Source of the DNA: Methanocella sp. PtaU1.Bin125
Lineage (GTDB): Archaea > Halobacteriota > Methanocellia > Methanocellales > Methanocellaceae
Assembly (NCBI GenBank): GCA_002067315.1
Contig: MVRA01000044.1
Location: 20,100-84,099 of the forward strand
DNA: 64,000 nt
Direction: 5' to 3'
The notes under the pieces: model-generated
Told to the model about the DNA's origin: nothing
Seen by the model: only the letters and a program-made list of their open reading frames with translations
Databases searched by the model: none
Made by a program: the position numbers and the translations under genes
Shown here: positions 7,189 through 15,241 of the stretch, piece after piece
Layout: the number at the start of each line of letters is the position of its first letter
How positions within the stretch are numbered: the stretch's first letter is position 1

Positions 7189-7749
7189 ATGCGCGGCCAT
7201 AAGAAGTACCACGACGAGACGGAACGGAGACAGTGGCAGGAGCCCGAGCCGATCCTGCGCGCGATCGGCCTGGCTGAAGGGATGGTGTTCGCCGACATCG
7301 GGTGCGGCGACGGGTACTTCGCGATACCGGCCGCTCGCATGACGGGCAGGGACGGCCGGGTGTACGCCCTGGACGCGGACGCCGGCTCGATCAAGCGGCT
7401 CGCGGAGAAGGCGGAGAACGCGGGCCTGTTCAACGTCAGCCTCGTCGCGGCGGAGGCGGAGACGGTCGTGCCCTGCGAAAGCTGCGCCGACATCGTCTTT
7501 TTTGGCATTTGCCTGCACGACTTCAAGGACCCCGAGCAGGTCCTGGTGAACGCGAGGCGCATGGTCAAAGAGGGCGGGAAGCTGGCCGACCTGGACTGGA
7601 AGAAAAAGCCCACGGCGAGGGGCCCGCCGCCGGACATCCGGTTCGACGAAGCCCGGGCGTCCGCGCTGATCACCTCCGCCGGCTTCACCGTGGAGTCTGT
7701 CTCCGACGCCGGGCCGGACCACTACCTGATCATCGCCAGGCCGTCATAG
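7189..7749 (+). CDS. Class I SAM-dependent methyltransferase
   Basis: The 186-residue protein has motif I as ADIGCGDGYF (residues 35-44), an acidic residue at the end of strand 2 (ALDADAGS) and the later FFGICLHDF segment. These are typical of the UbiE/arsenite-methyltransferase-like group of Rossmann methyltransferases. The substrate is unknown. A strong site, GAGAGGGGAGCG, precedes the ATG, and the gene begins 18 bp after the flavin reductase gene, so the two are probably co-transcribed. Confidence 0.85.
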   Translation: MRGHKKYHDETERRQWQEPEPILRAIGLAEGMVFADIGCGDGYFAIPAARMTGRDGRVYALDADAGSIKRLAEKAENAGLFNVSLVAAEAETVVPCESCADIVFFGICLHDFKDPEQVLVNARRMVKEGGKLADLDWKKKPTARGPPPDIRFDEARASALITSAGFTVESVSDAGPDHYLIIARPS

Positions 7750-7800
7750 CAGGTCAATAAGCATTTATATGCAAGAAACTAACCTTGTTACGGGACAGAC

Positions 7801-8253
7801 ATGGTCGACGTCATCATCATCTACGATACGATCACGGGCACGACGGCAAAGGCGGCGGCCGAGGTGCTCGCGGGCGTGAAGGCAAGCGGCGCGGATTGTA
7901 TAGTAAAGAGGGTGCAGGAGGTTTCGGAAAACGACCTCGTGTACCCGCCGGGCATCATCCTGGGCTCGCCCAACGTCAACGATACCTTCTCCGGCCGGAT
8001 GCGGACCTTCCTGGATGGCCCGTTGAAGGAAGCCCGGCCCTGGGGCAAGGTGGGCGCGGCCTTCGGCACGTACAAGTGGAACCAGGACAACGTACGCAAG
8101 CTCGAGGTCGCCATGGAGCTGCACGACATAAAGATCGTCGCGCCCGGCGTGAACTCTCTCCGCCACCCGACCGACGAGGTCGCGCAGCGGCTCCGCGAGC
8201 TGGGCGAGGCCGTCGGACGCGAGGCGCTGAAGCTCAGGGCTAATAAGAAATGA
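7801..8253 (+). CDS. Flavodoxin-domain protein
   Basis: This is a 150-residue flavodoxin fold. The FMN phosphate loop follows strand 1 as YDTITGTTAKAA (residues 8-19). The 90s region (AAFGTYKWNQDN) takes the place of the second FMN-contacting loop and contains Tyr and Trp. Such proteins carry electrons in place of ferredoxin or form part of larger flavoproteins. A TATA-like CATTTATATGC (7761-7771) gives it its own promoter. The gene converges on the MsvR-like regulator gene, and a perfect hairpin fills the space between them. Confidence 0.88.
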   Translation: MVDVIIIYDTITGTTAKAAAEVLAGVKASGADCIVKRVQEVSENDLVYPPGIILGSPNVNDTFSGRMRTFLDGPLKEARPWGKVGAAFGTYKWNQDNVRKLEVAMELHDIKIVAPGVNSLRHPTDEVAQRLRELGEAVGREALKLRANKK

Positions 8254-8300
8254 TTCATTTTAATCGACAAGGCTGATCGTAGAGTTGTTGTTTTGGCTAT

Positions 8301-8341
8301 GCGACTTCTGTCACGCTCGCCAAGAGCGTGACAGAAGTCGC
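8301..8341. repeat. Perfect 18-bp hairpin between convergent genes (family D variant)
   Basis: GCGACTTCTGTCACGCTC (8301-8318), loop GCCAA, then its exact complement (8324-8341). The sequence shares GCGAC-TCCTGTCACGCTCGCCAAG with family D repeats at 37987-38036 and 58101-58240. It sits between two convergent stops, as expected for a bidirectional terminator or mRNA 3'-end stabiliser. Confidence 0.8.
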
Positions 8342-8389
8342 AGTGCATAGATAGAGCTTGATCGCTTTCCCTAAAAAACTGTGTTGCAA

Positions 8390-9133
8390 TCAGAATATTT
8401 TGATTATGAACTTACAGTGGTCGTGCCCGGTGCCGTAGCATTCGGTCTCCTGTATCGAGCACTGGACTTTCAGCTTCTCTTCGATGATGGCCTCTAAGAT
8501 GCCCTCGTCAAGGGAGCACTGGGTGCGGCCGATGTCGGGCATGGCGCTGCAGTCGAAGCAGTCGTCCACGACGATCGAGGGCACGTCGCCCTCCAGTACG
8601 GTCACGTGGCCGAGGCCTTCCTTTTCCCAGAAAGCGGACACTTCCGCGAGGAGCGCCGCCGCGTCGCGGGCCTTGAACCGCGGGGCGAGGGTCCGGCCCA
8701 CGTCGCGGCCGATCTTCTTGAGCGCGGGGCTGGTGTCGACGCCGCAGGACTCCATGCCGCTCCGCACGAGGTGGAACAGGGACTTCAGGAACGTGTATTT
8801 GTCGCCGACGGCGGACGGGATGGACTGTAAAATTTTGTTGTAGTGGACGTTGACGGGCGTGCGCGAGCTGGCCAGCAGGTCGGAGTTGATCCCGAAGTAC
8901 TTCTTACGCCGGTCGTTCGGGTCAACGCGTTTGTACACCATGCCGGACGCGAGCAGATCGTTCAGGTGCACGGACATGGTCGATTTTGCCTTGCCGCAGA
9001 CCTCGATCAGCTCCTCGAAGGTCAGCTCTTTTTCCTGCAGCTTCTGCAATATCCGGTTTTTGATCGGGCTGTCGATGGCGATCATGCCCTTTTTGGTTGA
9101 ATAGATCTCTACGTCCTCGCGCTGCACGATCAT
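8390..9133 (-). CDS. msvR: MsvR-like redox regulator: ArsR-type HTH with V4R domain
   Basis: The 247-residue protein has a winged helix at about 20-85 (IKNRILQKLQEKELTFEELI, then an STMSVHL recognition region). A C-terminal V4R domain (about 115-247) contains cysteines 130, 192, 195, 206, 225, 232 and 240. This order and the clustered cysteines fit MsvR, the methanogen-specific V4R regulator known to sense redox state through cysteines and to act on oxidative-stress operons. I chose the ATG at 9133 because it follows the TATA box (TATAAA on the plus strand, 9150-9155) directly; an upstream extension of 43 codons would run through the promoter. It is divergent from hcp, with inverted repeats between them, so it probably controls itself and hcp. 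Confidence 0.85.
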   Translation of the reverse strand: MIVQREDVEIYSTKKGMIAIDSPIKNRILQKLQEKELTFEELIEVCGKAKSTMSVHLNDLLASGMVYKRVDPNDRRKKYFGINSDLLASSRTPVNVHYNKILQSIPSAVGDKYTFLKSLFHLVRSGMESCGVDTSPALKKIGRDVGRTLAPRFKARDAAALLAEVSAFWEKEGLGHVTVLEGDVPSIVVDDCFDCSAMPDIGRTQCSLDEGILEAIIEEKLKVQCSIQETECYGTGHDHCKFIIKIF

Positions 9134-9301
9134 AACTCGGTGATAATGGTATAAATAGGTTCGTATTTTCCGAACAGTTCGGCATAATCGAACCGGCCGA
9201 TCGAAAGCTATTAATAAATAGCAGAACAAGGTAAAATTTAGTACGTATGTATACGAACTCATTTTAAGGTTCGTATGAGATGATGTGAGGGAATGACCAT
9301 T
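9134..9301. promoter_or_regulatory. Divergent msvR/hcp promoter with three GTTCG-type inverted repeats
   Basis: Two 17-bp palindromes GTTCG-N7-CGAAC lie side by side at 9159-9175 and 9177-9193, abutting the regulator's TATA box. A third, everted pair ATACGAAC-N10-GTTCGTAT (9251-9276) brackets the TTTTAAG box (9262-9268) that would serve hcp. A separate palindrome GCTATT-AATA-AATAGC is at 9207-9222. The repeats are seen directly. I recall MsvR boxes as TTCG...CGAA repeats, so binding by the adjacent regulator is likely but unproven. Confidence 0.75.
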
Positions 9302-10945
9302 ATGGCAACGGAAATGTTTTGCTACCAGTGCGAGCAGACCGCCATGGGCAAAGGCTGTACTAAAATGGGCGTGTGCGGCAAGAACGCCAACGTGGCTGCG
9401 CTCCAGGACCTGCTCGTCTACAGCCTGATCGGCTTATCGGAAGTCGCGGCCGAGGGGCGCAAGCTCGGGGTCGAAGACCGTGAGGCCGACGTGTTCACGG
9501 TGAAGGCGCTCTTTACCACGCTGACCAACGTCAACTTCGACGAAGCGGCCCTGGCTGAGTACGTCAATAAAGCCGTCGTGCTGCGCGAAGCGCTCAAGCA
9601 GAAGGTGAGGGCAGCCGGCAGCGCCGCTGCGTTCGCCGACGGCCCCGCGGCATTCCGGCCCGCGGGAGACCTGCCCGGGCTGATCGAGCAGGGCACGAAG
9701 GTCGGGCTGAAGTCGGACGTGTTCGCGGCCGACGAGAACGTCCGGTCGCTGCAGCACGTCACACTGTTCGGCGTCAAGGGCGTCGCGGCCTACGCGGACC
9801 ACGCGCAGATCCTGGGCCAGGAGGACACTAAGGTCTACGCCTACATACACGAGGCCTTAGCGGCGATCCGGAATCCGCGGCTCGGCCTGAACGACTGGGT
9901 CGGCCTCGCGCTGAAGTGCGGCGAGATCAACATCCGGGCCATGGAGCTGCTCGACGCGGGCAACACCGGCACCTACGGCCACCCGGTCATCACGAAGGTG
10001 CCGCTCGGAGCGAAGAAGGGCAAGGCCATCCTGATCTCCGGGCACGACCTGAAGGACCTCGAGATGCTCCTGAAACAGACCGAGGGCAAGGGCATCAACG
10101 TGTACACCCACGGCGAGATGCTGCCGGCCCACGCCTATCCCGGCCTGAAGAAATACCCGCATTTCTACGGGCACTACGGCACGGCGTGGCAGAACCAGGC
10201 GAAGGAGTTCGCTCTGTTCCCCGGCCCCATCGTCATGACCACGAACTGCATCCAGAAGCCGAAGGAGTCCTACCTGAACAGCATCTACACCCTCGGCACG
10301 GTCGGGTGGCCGGGTGCCACGCACATCAGTGACGACAACTTCGCGCCCGTGATCAAGCAGGCCCTGGAGATGCCCGGCTTCCCCGAGGATACCCCGGGTA
10401 AGACGGTGCTGGTCGGCTTCGCCAGGAACACGGTCCTTGGCGTGGCCCCGGCCATCATCGATGCGGTGAAGAACAGGCAGATCCGGCACTTCTTCCTGGT
10501 GGCCGGCTGCGACGGCGTCAAGCCCTCACGGAACTATTACACTGAGTTCGTGGAAAAGGTCCCGAAGGACTGCGTGGTGCTGACGCTCGCCTGCGGCAAG
10601 TTCAAGTTCTTCGACCACGACCTCGGTGACATCGGCGGCATCCCCCGCCTGCTGGACGTGGGCCAGTGCAACGACGCCTACTCCGCCGTAAAGATCGCCA
10701 TGGCGCTGGCGGACGCGTTCAAGGTCGGCGTCAACGACCTGCCCCTGTCGATGGTGCTCTCCTGGTACGAGCAGAAGGCGGCAGCGATATTGCTGTCGCT
10801 GCTCTACCTGGGCATCCGGGACATCCGGCTGGGCCCGAGCCTCCCGGCGTTCATCACGCCCGCGGTGCTCGACGTGCTGGTGAAGAGCTTCAACATCATG
10901 CCGATCACCACGCCGGAACAGGACCTGAAAGCGATACTGGGGTAA
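9302..10945 (+). CDS. hcp: Hybrid cluster protein (hydroxylamine reductase)
   Basis: The 547-residue protein has class I-like length. The N-terminal cubane ligands are C7, C10, C19 and C25 (C-x2-C-x8-C-x5-C). Later cysteine-bearing stretches such as TTNCIQKP, VAGCDGVKPSRNYYTEF and LTLACGKFKF belong to the hybrid iron-sulfur-oxygen cluster pocket. Hcp reduces hydroxylamine and, in bacteria, acts as a nitric oxide reductase; it is part of nitrosative stress defence. The ATG at 9302 is preferred over that at 9293 because the GTGAGGG site is then about ten bases upstream. A TATA-like box lies inside an everted repeat, implying repression by the divergent MsvR-like protein. Confidence 0.96.
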   Translation: MATEMFCYQCEQTAMGKGCTKMGVCGKNANVAALQDLLVYSLIGLSEVAAEGRKLGVEDREADVFTVKALFTTLTNVNFDEAALAEYVNKAVVLREALKQKVRAAGSAAAFADGPAAFRPAGDLPGLIEQGTKVGLKSDVFAADENVRSLQHVTLFGVKGVAAYADHAQILGQEDTKVYAYIHEALAAIRNPRLGLNDWVGLALKCGEINIRAMELLDAGNTGTYGHPVITKVPLGAKKGKAILISGHDLKDLEMLLKQTEGKGINVYTHGEMLPAHAYPGLKKYPHFYGHYGTAWQNQAKEFALFPGPIVMTTNCIQKPKESYLNSIYTLGTVGWPGATHISDDNFAPVIKQALEMPGFPEDTPGKTVLVGFARNTVLGVAPAIIDAVKNRQIRHFFLVAGCDGVKPSRNYYTEFVEKVPKDCVVLTLACGKFKFFDHDLGDIGGIPRLLDVGQCNDAYSAVKIAMALADAFKVGVNDLPLSMVLSWYEQKAAAILLSLLYLGIRDIRLGPSLPAFITPAVLDVLVKSFNIMPITTPEQDLKAILG

Positions 10946-10951
10946 AGCACA

Positions 10952-10977
10952 GCGGGGGCTCCCCCGCCCCCTTTTTA
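10952..10977 (+). terminator. Hairpin plus T-run after hcp
   Basis: GCGGGGG (10952-10958) pairs with CCCCCGC (10961-10967) and is followed by CCCC and TTTTTA. This fits a transcription end for hcp. The same T-rich run may double as the TATA region of the next gene, whose ATG is at 10980. Confidence 0.55.
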
Positions 10978-10979
10978 TT

Positions 10980-11393
10980 ATGACTATGAGTGAATGGCTG
11001 AAACGCAAAACCGGCCGGCACGGCGAGAGAATGCCGGTCGGGGCGACCTCGGTCGAGGCGCTCCTCGTCGCGCTGAGGGACGGCGATCCCGCCGCCCGCC
11101 GGCAGGCCGCAATCGCGCTGGGCGATGTGGGCGACAGCAGAGCGACCGGGGATCTAATCCGATCGCTGGACGACCGGGACGACGTCGTCCGCGTCGAGGC
11201 GGTGATCGCGCTGGGAAAGATCGGCGACGCCCGGGCCGTCGAGCACCTGATCGCGAAACTCAAGAGCCAGGACTACCTCTACGTGCGGAAGAAGGCGGCC
11301 TACACGCTGTACGTCTTCCTGAAACAGGAGCGCCTGGACCCGGGCCTGCGGGAGAAAATACTATCGCACTGGCGATCATGGTATCTGACATGA
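10980..11393 (+). CDS. HEAT-repeat protein
   Basis: This 137-residue protein holds about three HEAT/PBS-lyase-type repeats from residue 25 on, with the recurring pattern D(G)-AVR-(A)-IALGxIGD (for example RRQAAIALGDVGD and RVEAVIALGKIGD). Such alpha-solenoids bind other proteins; in methanogens they often sit beside redox enzymes. No catalytic residues are seen. A second ATG two codons downstream is an equally good start. Rubredoxin follows after 36 bp in the same direction. Confidence 0.8.
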   Translation: MTMSEWLKRKTGRHGERMPVGATSVEALLVALRDGDPAARRQAAIALGDVGDSRATGDLIRSLDDRDDVVRVEAVIALGKIGDARAVEHLIAKLKSQDYLYVRKKAAYTLYVFLKQERLDPGLREKILSHWRSWYLT

Positions 11394-11429
11394 CGGGGAT
11401 GAATTGGAATCATCGGAGAGTGACGAGTG

Positions 11430-11594
11430 ATGGATAAATGGACATGTATACCCTGCGGCTATATCTACGACCCCGAGAAAGGCGACCCGGACGGCGGCGT
11501 TGCCCCGGGCACGGCCTTCGAGGCCATCCCGGACGACTGGGTCTGCCCGGTCTGCGGGGCCGCGAAAGACATGTTCGAGAAGGCAGCCGAATAG
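11430..11594 (+). CDS. Rubredoxin
   Basis: A 54-residue rubredoxin. The iron ligands are C6 and C9 ([10 protein letters not shown]) and C39 and C42 ([11 protein letters not shown]), separated by the usual [20 protein letters not shown] core. It is a one-electron carrier and the natural donor for rubrerythrin and desulfoferrodoxin, both encoded at 826-1798. The start is fixed by the family length and by a GAGAGTGACGAGTG region upstream. The frame is too short for many length cut-offs and is easily missed. Confidence 0.95.
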   Translation: MDKWTCIPCGYIYDPEKGDPDGGVAPGTAFEAIPDDWVCPVCGAAKDMFEKAAE

Positions 11595-11687
11595 ACACCC
11601 GCCGGCTCATTTTTTCTTTTCTATGCGCTTCATATCCACAGCTTTTTAAACTATAATGGCGCAAGCAGTATATATCGGTGGGTGTGG

Positions 11688-13337
11688 ATGGGGTATCTCG
11701 AGCTATTCGCCGTCGTGCCGGGCCTGATACTTTTCCTGTACGGCATCGAGCACTTCAGCGAAGAGATCCTGAAGGTCGCGGGCGACAAGTTCCGGTCGCT
11801 GCTGGGAAAGCTGACGAAAACGCCGGTCAGGGGAACTGTGCTGGGAGCCCTGGTCACGTCCGTGGTGCAGTCCAGCACGGCCACGACCGTCATCGCGGTC
11901 AGTCTCGTCAACGCGGGGACGATCTCGTTCGAGCAGAGCCTGGGCGTGATCATCGGCGCCAACGTCGGCACTACCATCACCGCACAGCTCGTGGCGTTCA
12001 AGCTCACCGCCTTCGCCCCGCTGTTCATCCTCATCGGCTTCCTGCTTAGCCTGGCCCCCTCCCGGTACCGGTTCGTGGGCAGGCCGATCTTCTACTTCGG
12101 CCTGGTGTTCTTCAGCCTGACCCTGATCTCCGGGGCTATCGACCCGTTCAAGTCGGATCCCGGCCTCACCGCCCTGCTATCCAGCCTTTCCGCTCCGATC
12201 GTGGCCCTCGTGGCCGGAGTGCTCTTCACCGTCGTGTTCCAGTCCAGCTCGGTCACCACGGGCCTGGTGGTCGTGCTGGCGGGCAGCGGGATGATCAGCC
12301 TGGAGCAAAGCATCCCGATATTGCTTGGCGCCAACATCGGCACCACGACCACGTCCCTGCTGGCGGCCGCAGGGATGAGCCTCCACGCTAAGCGTGCGGC
12401 GATTGCCCACCTGCTGTTCAACCTGCTCGGCGCCGCCATCTTCTTCCCGTTCCTGGGTACGTTCGCCGACATCGTTGCGCTGACGGCGGGCTCCGCAGCC
12501 CTGCAGGTGGCCAACGCCCACATGATCTTCAACGTCGCGTGCGCCGTCATCTTCATCGCGGCCATCCGCCCCTTCAAAGCCCTGGTGACCTTGCTGGTGC
12601 CAGGGAGCGAAGAAGAGATCCTGTACCGGACGAAGTACCTCAACGATAAGCTCCCTGAGGATAATCGCGAAGCGTTCGGGCTGATCGAGAAAGAGCTCCG
12701 GCACTCCATGGACATCGTCCTCAGCCTGTTCGACGAGTCGATCGGCGCGGTGAAAGGCCTGAATCACGTCGATTTCCGGAAGATAGAAAAGCTGGAGTCC
12801 CTGAGCGACTACCTCGACGACCGGATCGAGCAGTCGATTCTCGTCATATCACATCGAAAGCTGGACGAGCGAGAGGCAAGCCACGTCGTGCTGCTGGCGC
12901 GGATCTCCAACGCCGTCGAGAACCTGGGCGACGACGGCGCCGGCATCGGCTCGCGGGCGAAGAGCATGGCGGAGACGGGCCTGAGGCTGTCTCCCGATTC
13001 CATACACGAGCTGGAGTTCGGCTACGCGAAGCTGCGGGAGAACATCGAGGAGGCGAGGGATGCCCTGCCCCTGATCACGGCGGAGGTCTCGGCCCGGATG
13101 AGGGATAACGACAACATCCTGCGCGTCATTATCAACGCCAGTTATCGCAGCCATCTACAGCGGCTCTACAGCCAGAAGGCTTACGCCGGCACGACGTTCG
13201 TCGAGCTGCTCTCTTCCCTCGAGGCGGCGGACTACAAGGTGAGAGAGATGCGCAAGCTGATGGAAGGATACCGGACTGCAGACCCCGCCGGCCTCTATGT
13301 CCTCGCCCCACAGGCCGTCGTGCCCCCGAAAGGGTAA
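11688..13337 (+). CDS. Na+/phosphate symporter (NptA/PhoU-fusion type)
   Basis: The 549-residue membrane protein belongs to the Na/Pi cotransporter II family. The two inverted-repeat signature motifs are QSSTATT (about 61-67) and QSSSVTT (about 187-193), each followed by a GANxGTT segment. Around eight to ten membrane helices fill the first 310 residues. The last 210 residues form a soluble helical domain with the look of PhoU, which usually reports phosphate status. It would import phosphate with sodium. I prefer the ATG at 11688, five bases after GGTGG, over the GTG at 11682. A TTTTTAAAC box is near 11643-11651. It stands alone. Confidence 0.9.
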   Translation: MGYLELFAVVPGLILFLYGIEHFSEEILKVAGDKFRSLLGKLTKTPVRGTVLGALVTSVVQSSTATTVIAVSLVNAGTISFEQSLGVIIGANVGTTITAQLVAFKLTAFAPLFILIGFLLSLAPSRYRFVGRPIFYFGLVFFSLTLISGAIDPFKSDPGLTALLSSLSAPIVALVAGVLFTVVFQSSSVTTGLVVVLAGSGMISLEQSIPILLGANIGTTTTSLLAAAGMSLHAKRAAIAHLLFNLLGAAIFFPFLGTFADIVALTAGSAALQVANAHMIFNVACAVIFIAAIRPFKALVTLLVPGSEEEILYRTKYLNDKLPEDNREAFGLIEKELRHSMDIVLSLFDESIGAVKGLNHVDFRKIEKLESLSDYLDDRIEQSILVISHRKLDEREASHVVLLARISNAVENLGDDGAGIGSRAKSMAETGLRLSPDSIHELEFGYAKLRENIEEARDALPLITAEVSARMRDNDNILRVIINASYRSHLQRLYSQKAYAGTTFVELLSSLEAADYKVREMRKLMEGYRTADPAGLYVLAPQAVVPPKG

Positions 13338-13574
13338 AATGAGGCAGTGTATCACATATTACCTATAGCCCGGATGGTCCCATCGAAAGACCACGCCTGA
13401 CAGGTTGAAGGCGACCCGGGGGTTAATGTTCGCGTGGTTTCCGGAGGCCATAAAGCCCCGTTTTTCTCATTGACTCTTCTGCATTGTTAGGATCGAAGGG
13501 CGGTGGCCGTATGTCTCTGATGGTTTGCCGTTCAGGCGTCCTGTGATGAGTACGCAAGGGCGCGTGACTGCATG

Positions 13575-13707
13575 CTCGCGACGACGCGGACATCTGCTGA
13601 TGTCCGGCGACGAAACGCGACGGGCGCGACGACGATTAACGGATAACCCGCAATATTATCATTCTTAGAAACGTCGCGCCCGTCGCGTTTCGTCGCGTCG
13701 TCGCGAG
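13575..13707. repeat. Long inverted repeat with one arm interrupted by a nested hairpin
   Basis: The right arm (13672-13707, 36 bases) is the exact complement of two left-arm blocks, 13575-13586 and 13608-13631. Between the left blocks lies a 21-base insert with its own hairpin, CGGACAT-CTGCTG-ATGTCCG. A 40-base A/T-rich loop separates the arms. The whole can fold as a long stem with a side hairpin. It may be a structured RNA, a terminator or a mobile-element remnant. A similar architecture is seen at 28983-29130. Confidence 0.8.
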
Positions 13708-13837
13708 TACGGGTACAACAGGCCCCCGAAACGAAGCCCATTTCATTGAATCGGCAGATCCGAAAAACGCAGAAGAACCTTCTCATTTATTGTCATTTCC
13801 TAAAGATTTTAATCAGGGTCATTTTCCCGCGGGTAAT

Positions 13838-13960
13838 AAGGTCCGGCCGTGAAGCGTGGCAAGCAGGGCATCGTCCCGCGTGCGCGCGCGAGGCCGTCCG
13901 ACTGCCACCCGGCTGCCTCTCCGGACAGTTCAGAACCTATCAGAAATGACTATAAAGCTC
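13838..13960. repeat. Dispersed repeat family C, copy 1
   Basis: It contains the tract CCGCGTGCGCGCGCGAGG (13876-13893), CCGGACAGTTCAGAACC, and TCAGAAATGACTATAAAG. The region at 43287-43360 shows the same order (GCGTGCGCGCGCGAGGCC, GTCCGAAACCTTTCAGGAG, TGACTATATAA) with moderate divergence. Confidence 0.6.
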
Positions 13961-14034
13961 GATAGAGCCCTCGCCGACTGATTACCAGCGAATGCGACCG
14001 GATCGATCGGCCCTTGTTTTTTTACCGATGCAAA

Positions 14035-14085
14035 CTAATATATAATAGTTTTATGTACATATTACAAATAGGTATACAATTGTAT
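14035..14085 (+). promoter_or_regulatory. padR promoter with two palindromes
   Basis: A TATA element (ATATATAATA, about 14037-14046) is followed by two perfect palindromes, TATGTACATA (14052-14061) and ATACAATTGTAT (14074-14085). PadR-family repressors commonly bind ATGT/ACAT-type palindromes in their own promoters, so autoregulation is likely. Confidence 0.6.
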
Positions 14086-14111
14086 TACATAAGGAATGGC
14101 ATGAGGTAGAG

Positions 14112-14462
14112 ATGCAGTCGGAACTCGAAAAGTGGCAAAAAGAGCTGCGGAAGGGCAGCACCAAAATGGCGCTGCTCTCCTTGATCGGCTGCCGGGACAT
14201 GTACGGCTACGAGATTACCCGGGAGCTCAGCCGCATCACCGATAACGTCTTCGCGCTGACGGAAAGCAACGCGTACCCGGCGCTCCACCTGATGGAGAAC
14301 GAGCAACTTATCACCAGCTACTGGAAGGAAACGGAGGCTGGCATGCCGCCCCGCAAGTACTACCGCATCACGCCCCGCGGCCGGGCCTTCTTCGGGGAGA
14401 TGAAGAAAGAGTGGATGAAGCATAACGAGGCCATGGACAGGATCTGTCAATACGAGGGATAG
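14112..14462 (+). CDS. PadR-family transcriptional regulator
   Basis: This 116-residue winged-helix protein follows the PadR pattern: a short N-terminal helix, then GSTKMALLSLIGCRDMYGYE (first HTH helix), the NAYPALHLMENEQLI recognition region and the beta wing PPRKYYRITPRGRAFF, ending in a dimerisation helix. It would be a small repressor responding to an unknown ligand or membrane signal. It has its own promoter with palindromes. The next gene begins 11 bp after its stop and encodes a HAAS-like/RDD membrane protein, the classical partner type for PadR regulators. Confidence 0.92.
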   Translation: MQSELEKWQKELRKGSTKMALLSLIGCRDMYGYEITRELSRITDNVFALTESNAYPALHLMENEQLITSYWKETEAGMPPRKYYRITPRGRAFFGEMKKEWMKHNEAMDRICQYEG

Positions 14463-14473
14463 GGAGGCTTACG

Positions 14474-15211
14474 ATGGAATTTTCGGAGGAGGCAAAACGC
14501 GAGATCGAGAAAAACCTGAGCGAAGTCGTCAGGAACATCAACGTCGACGGCAGGGAGCGCGCGGAGATTGTCAACGAGCTGCGGTCGACCTACTATGAGG
14601 CCGCCGAGGGCGAGGCCCGGGCCCGGGGCAGCGACGTGGTCTCTGTGGTAGATGCCCGTTCGGCGAGGGCCAGCATCAGTTCGCCCCGCGAGACGGCCGA
14701 GAGCTTCATGAAGTCCTACGCGGACACGCTGAGACGGGCGGGCTTCTGGTCACGCCTGGTGGCCTTCGTTATCGATAACCTGGCCATTTTCGCGCTCTCG
14801 ATGATCGTCATGGCACCCTTGTTCGGTCTCATGCTGCTGATGGGTATGCCGATGCAGGACGAAGCCGCCAATCAGGCCTGGTTCGATTCCCTGAGCCTGA
14901 CGGGAGCGGTGACCTTCGGGATCGTCGCGTTCGCCGCGGCAGTCTCCGTCATGGTCGTCATCTTCGGCTATTACATCGTGCTCGAAGGACACTTCGGCTA
15001 TACGCCCGGCAAATATGTCATGGGCCTGCGGGTGCTGCAGACAGACGGCACGAAGATCGGGTACAAGGAAGCCATCCTGCGGAACCTGTCGAAATACATC
15101 AACAACCTGATCGTGATCGATACGCTCATCATGCTGGTCTTCTTCTACCGGGAGAAGCAACGGGGGTTCGACCGGATCGCGAACACCATGGTCGTCCGCA
15201 TCAGGAGTTAA
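14474..15211 (+). CDS. HAAS-like N-terminal domain fused to RDD-family membrane protein
   Basis: In this 245-residue protein, residues 1-80 form a soluble helical domain (EEAKREIEKNLSEVVRNI and ERAEIVNELRSTYYEAAEGE) resembling the HAAS/DUF1700 domains that accompany PadR regulators. Residues 88-245 are an RDD domain: the first membrane helix begins with the Arg of FWSRLVAFVIDN, and Asp residues lie in the later helices near GFDRIANTMV. RDD proteins are thought to be small-molecule or ion carriers. It likely forms a regulator-sensor pair with PadR, from which it is separated by 11 bp. Confidence 0.78.
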   Translation: MEFSEEAKREIEKNLSEVVRNINVDGRERAEIVNELRSTYYEAAEGEARARGSDVVSVVDARSARASISSPRETAESFMKSYADTLRRAGFWSRLVAFVIDNLAIFALSMIVMAPLFGLMLLMGMPMQDEAANQAWFDSLSLTGAVTFGIVAFAAAVSVMVVIFGYYIVLEGHFGYTPGKYVMGLRVLQTDGTKIGYKEAILRNLSKYINNLIVIDTLIMLVFFYREKQRGFDRIANTMVVRIRS

Positions 15212-15241
15212 CGGGGCGGCGCCAGGGTCAGGTGATATGTG

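Larger units (their letters stand above)
13338..14111. other. Large intergenic region with structured DNA and padR promoter
   Basis: The 774 bp contain, in order: an unremarkable stretch (13338-13540), the interrupted inverted repeat (13575-13707), an A/T-richer stretch, a family C repeat (about 13838-13960) and the padR promoter (14039-14085). I found no credible coding frame; the open frames across the stem read as Arg/Ala-rich low complexity. Confidence 0.65.
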
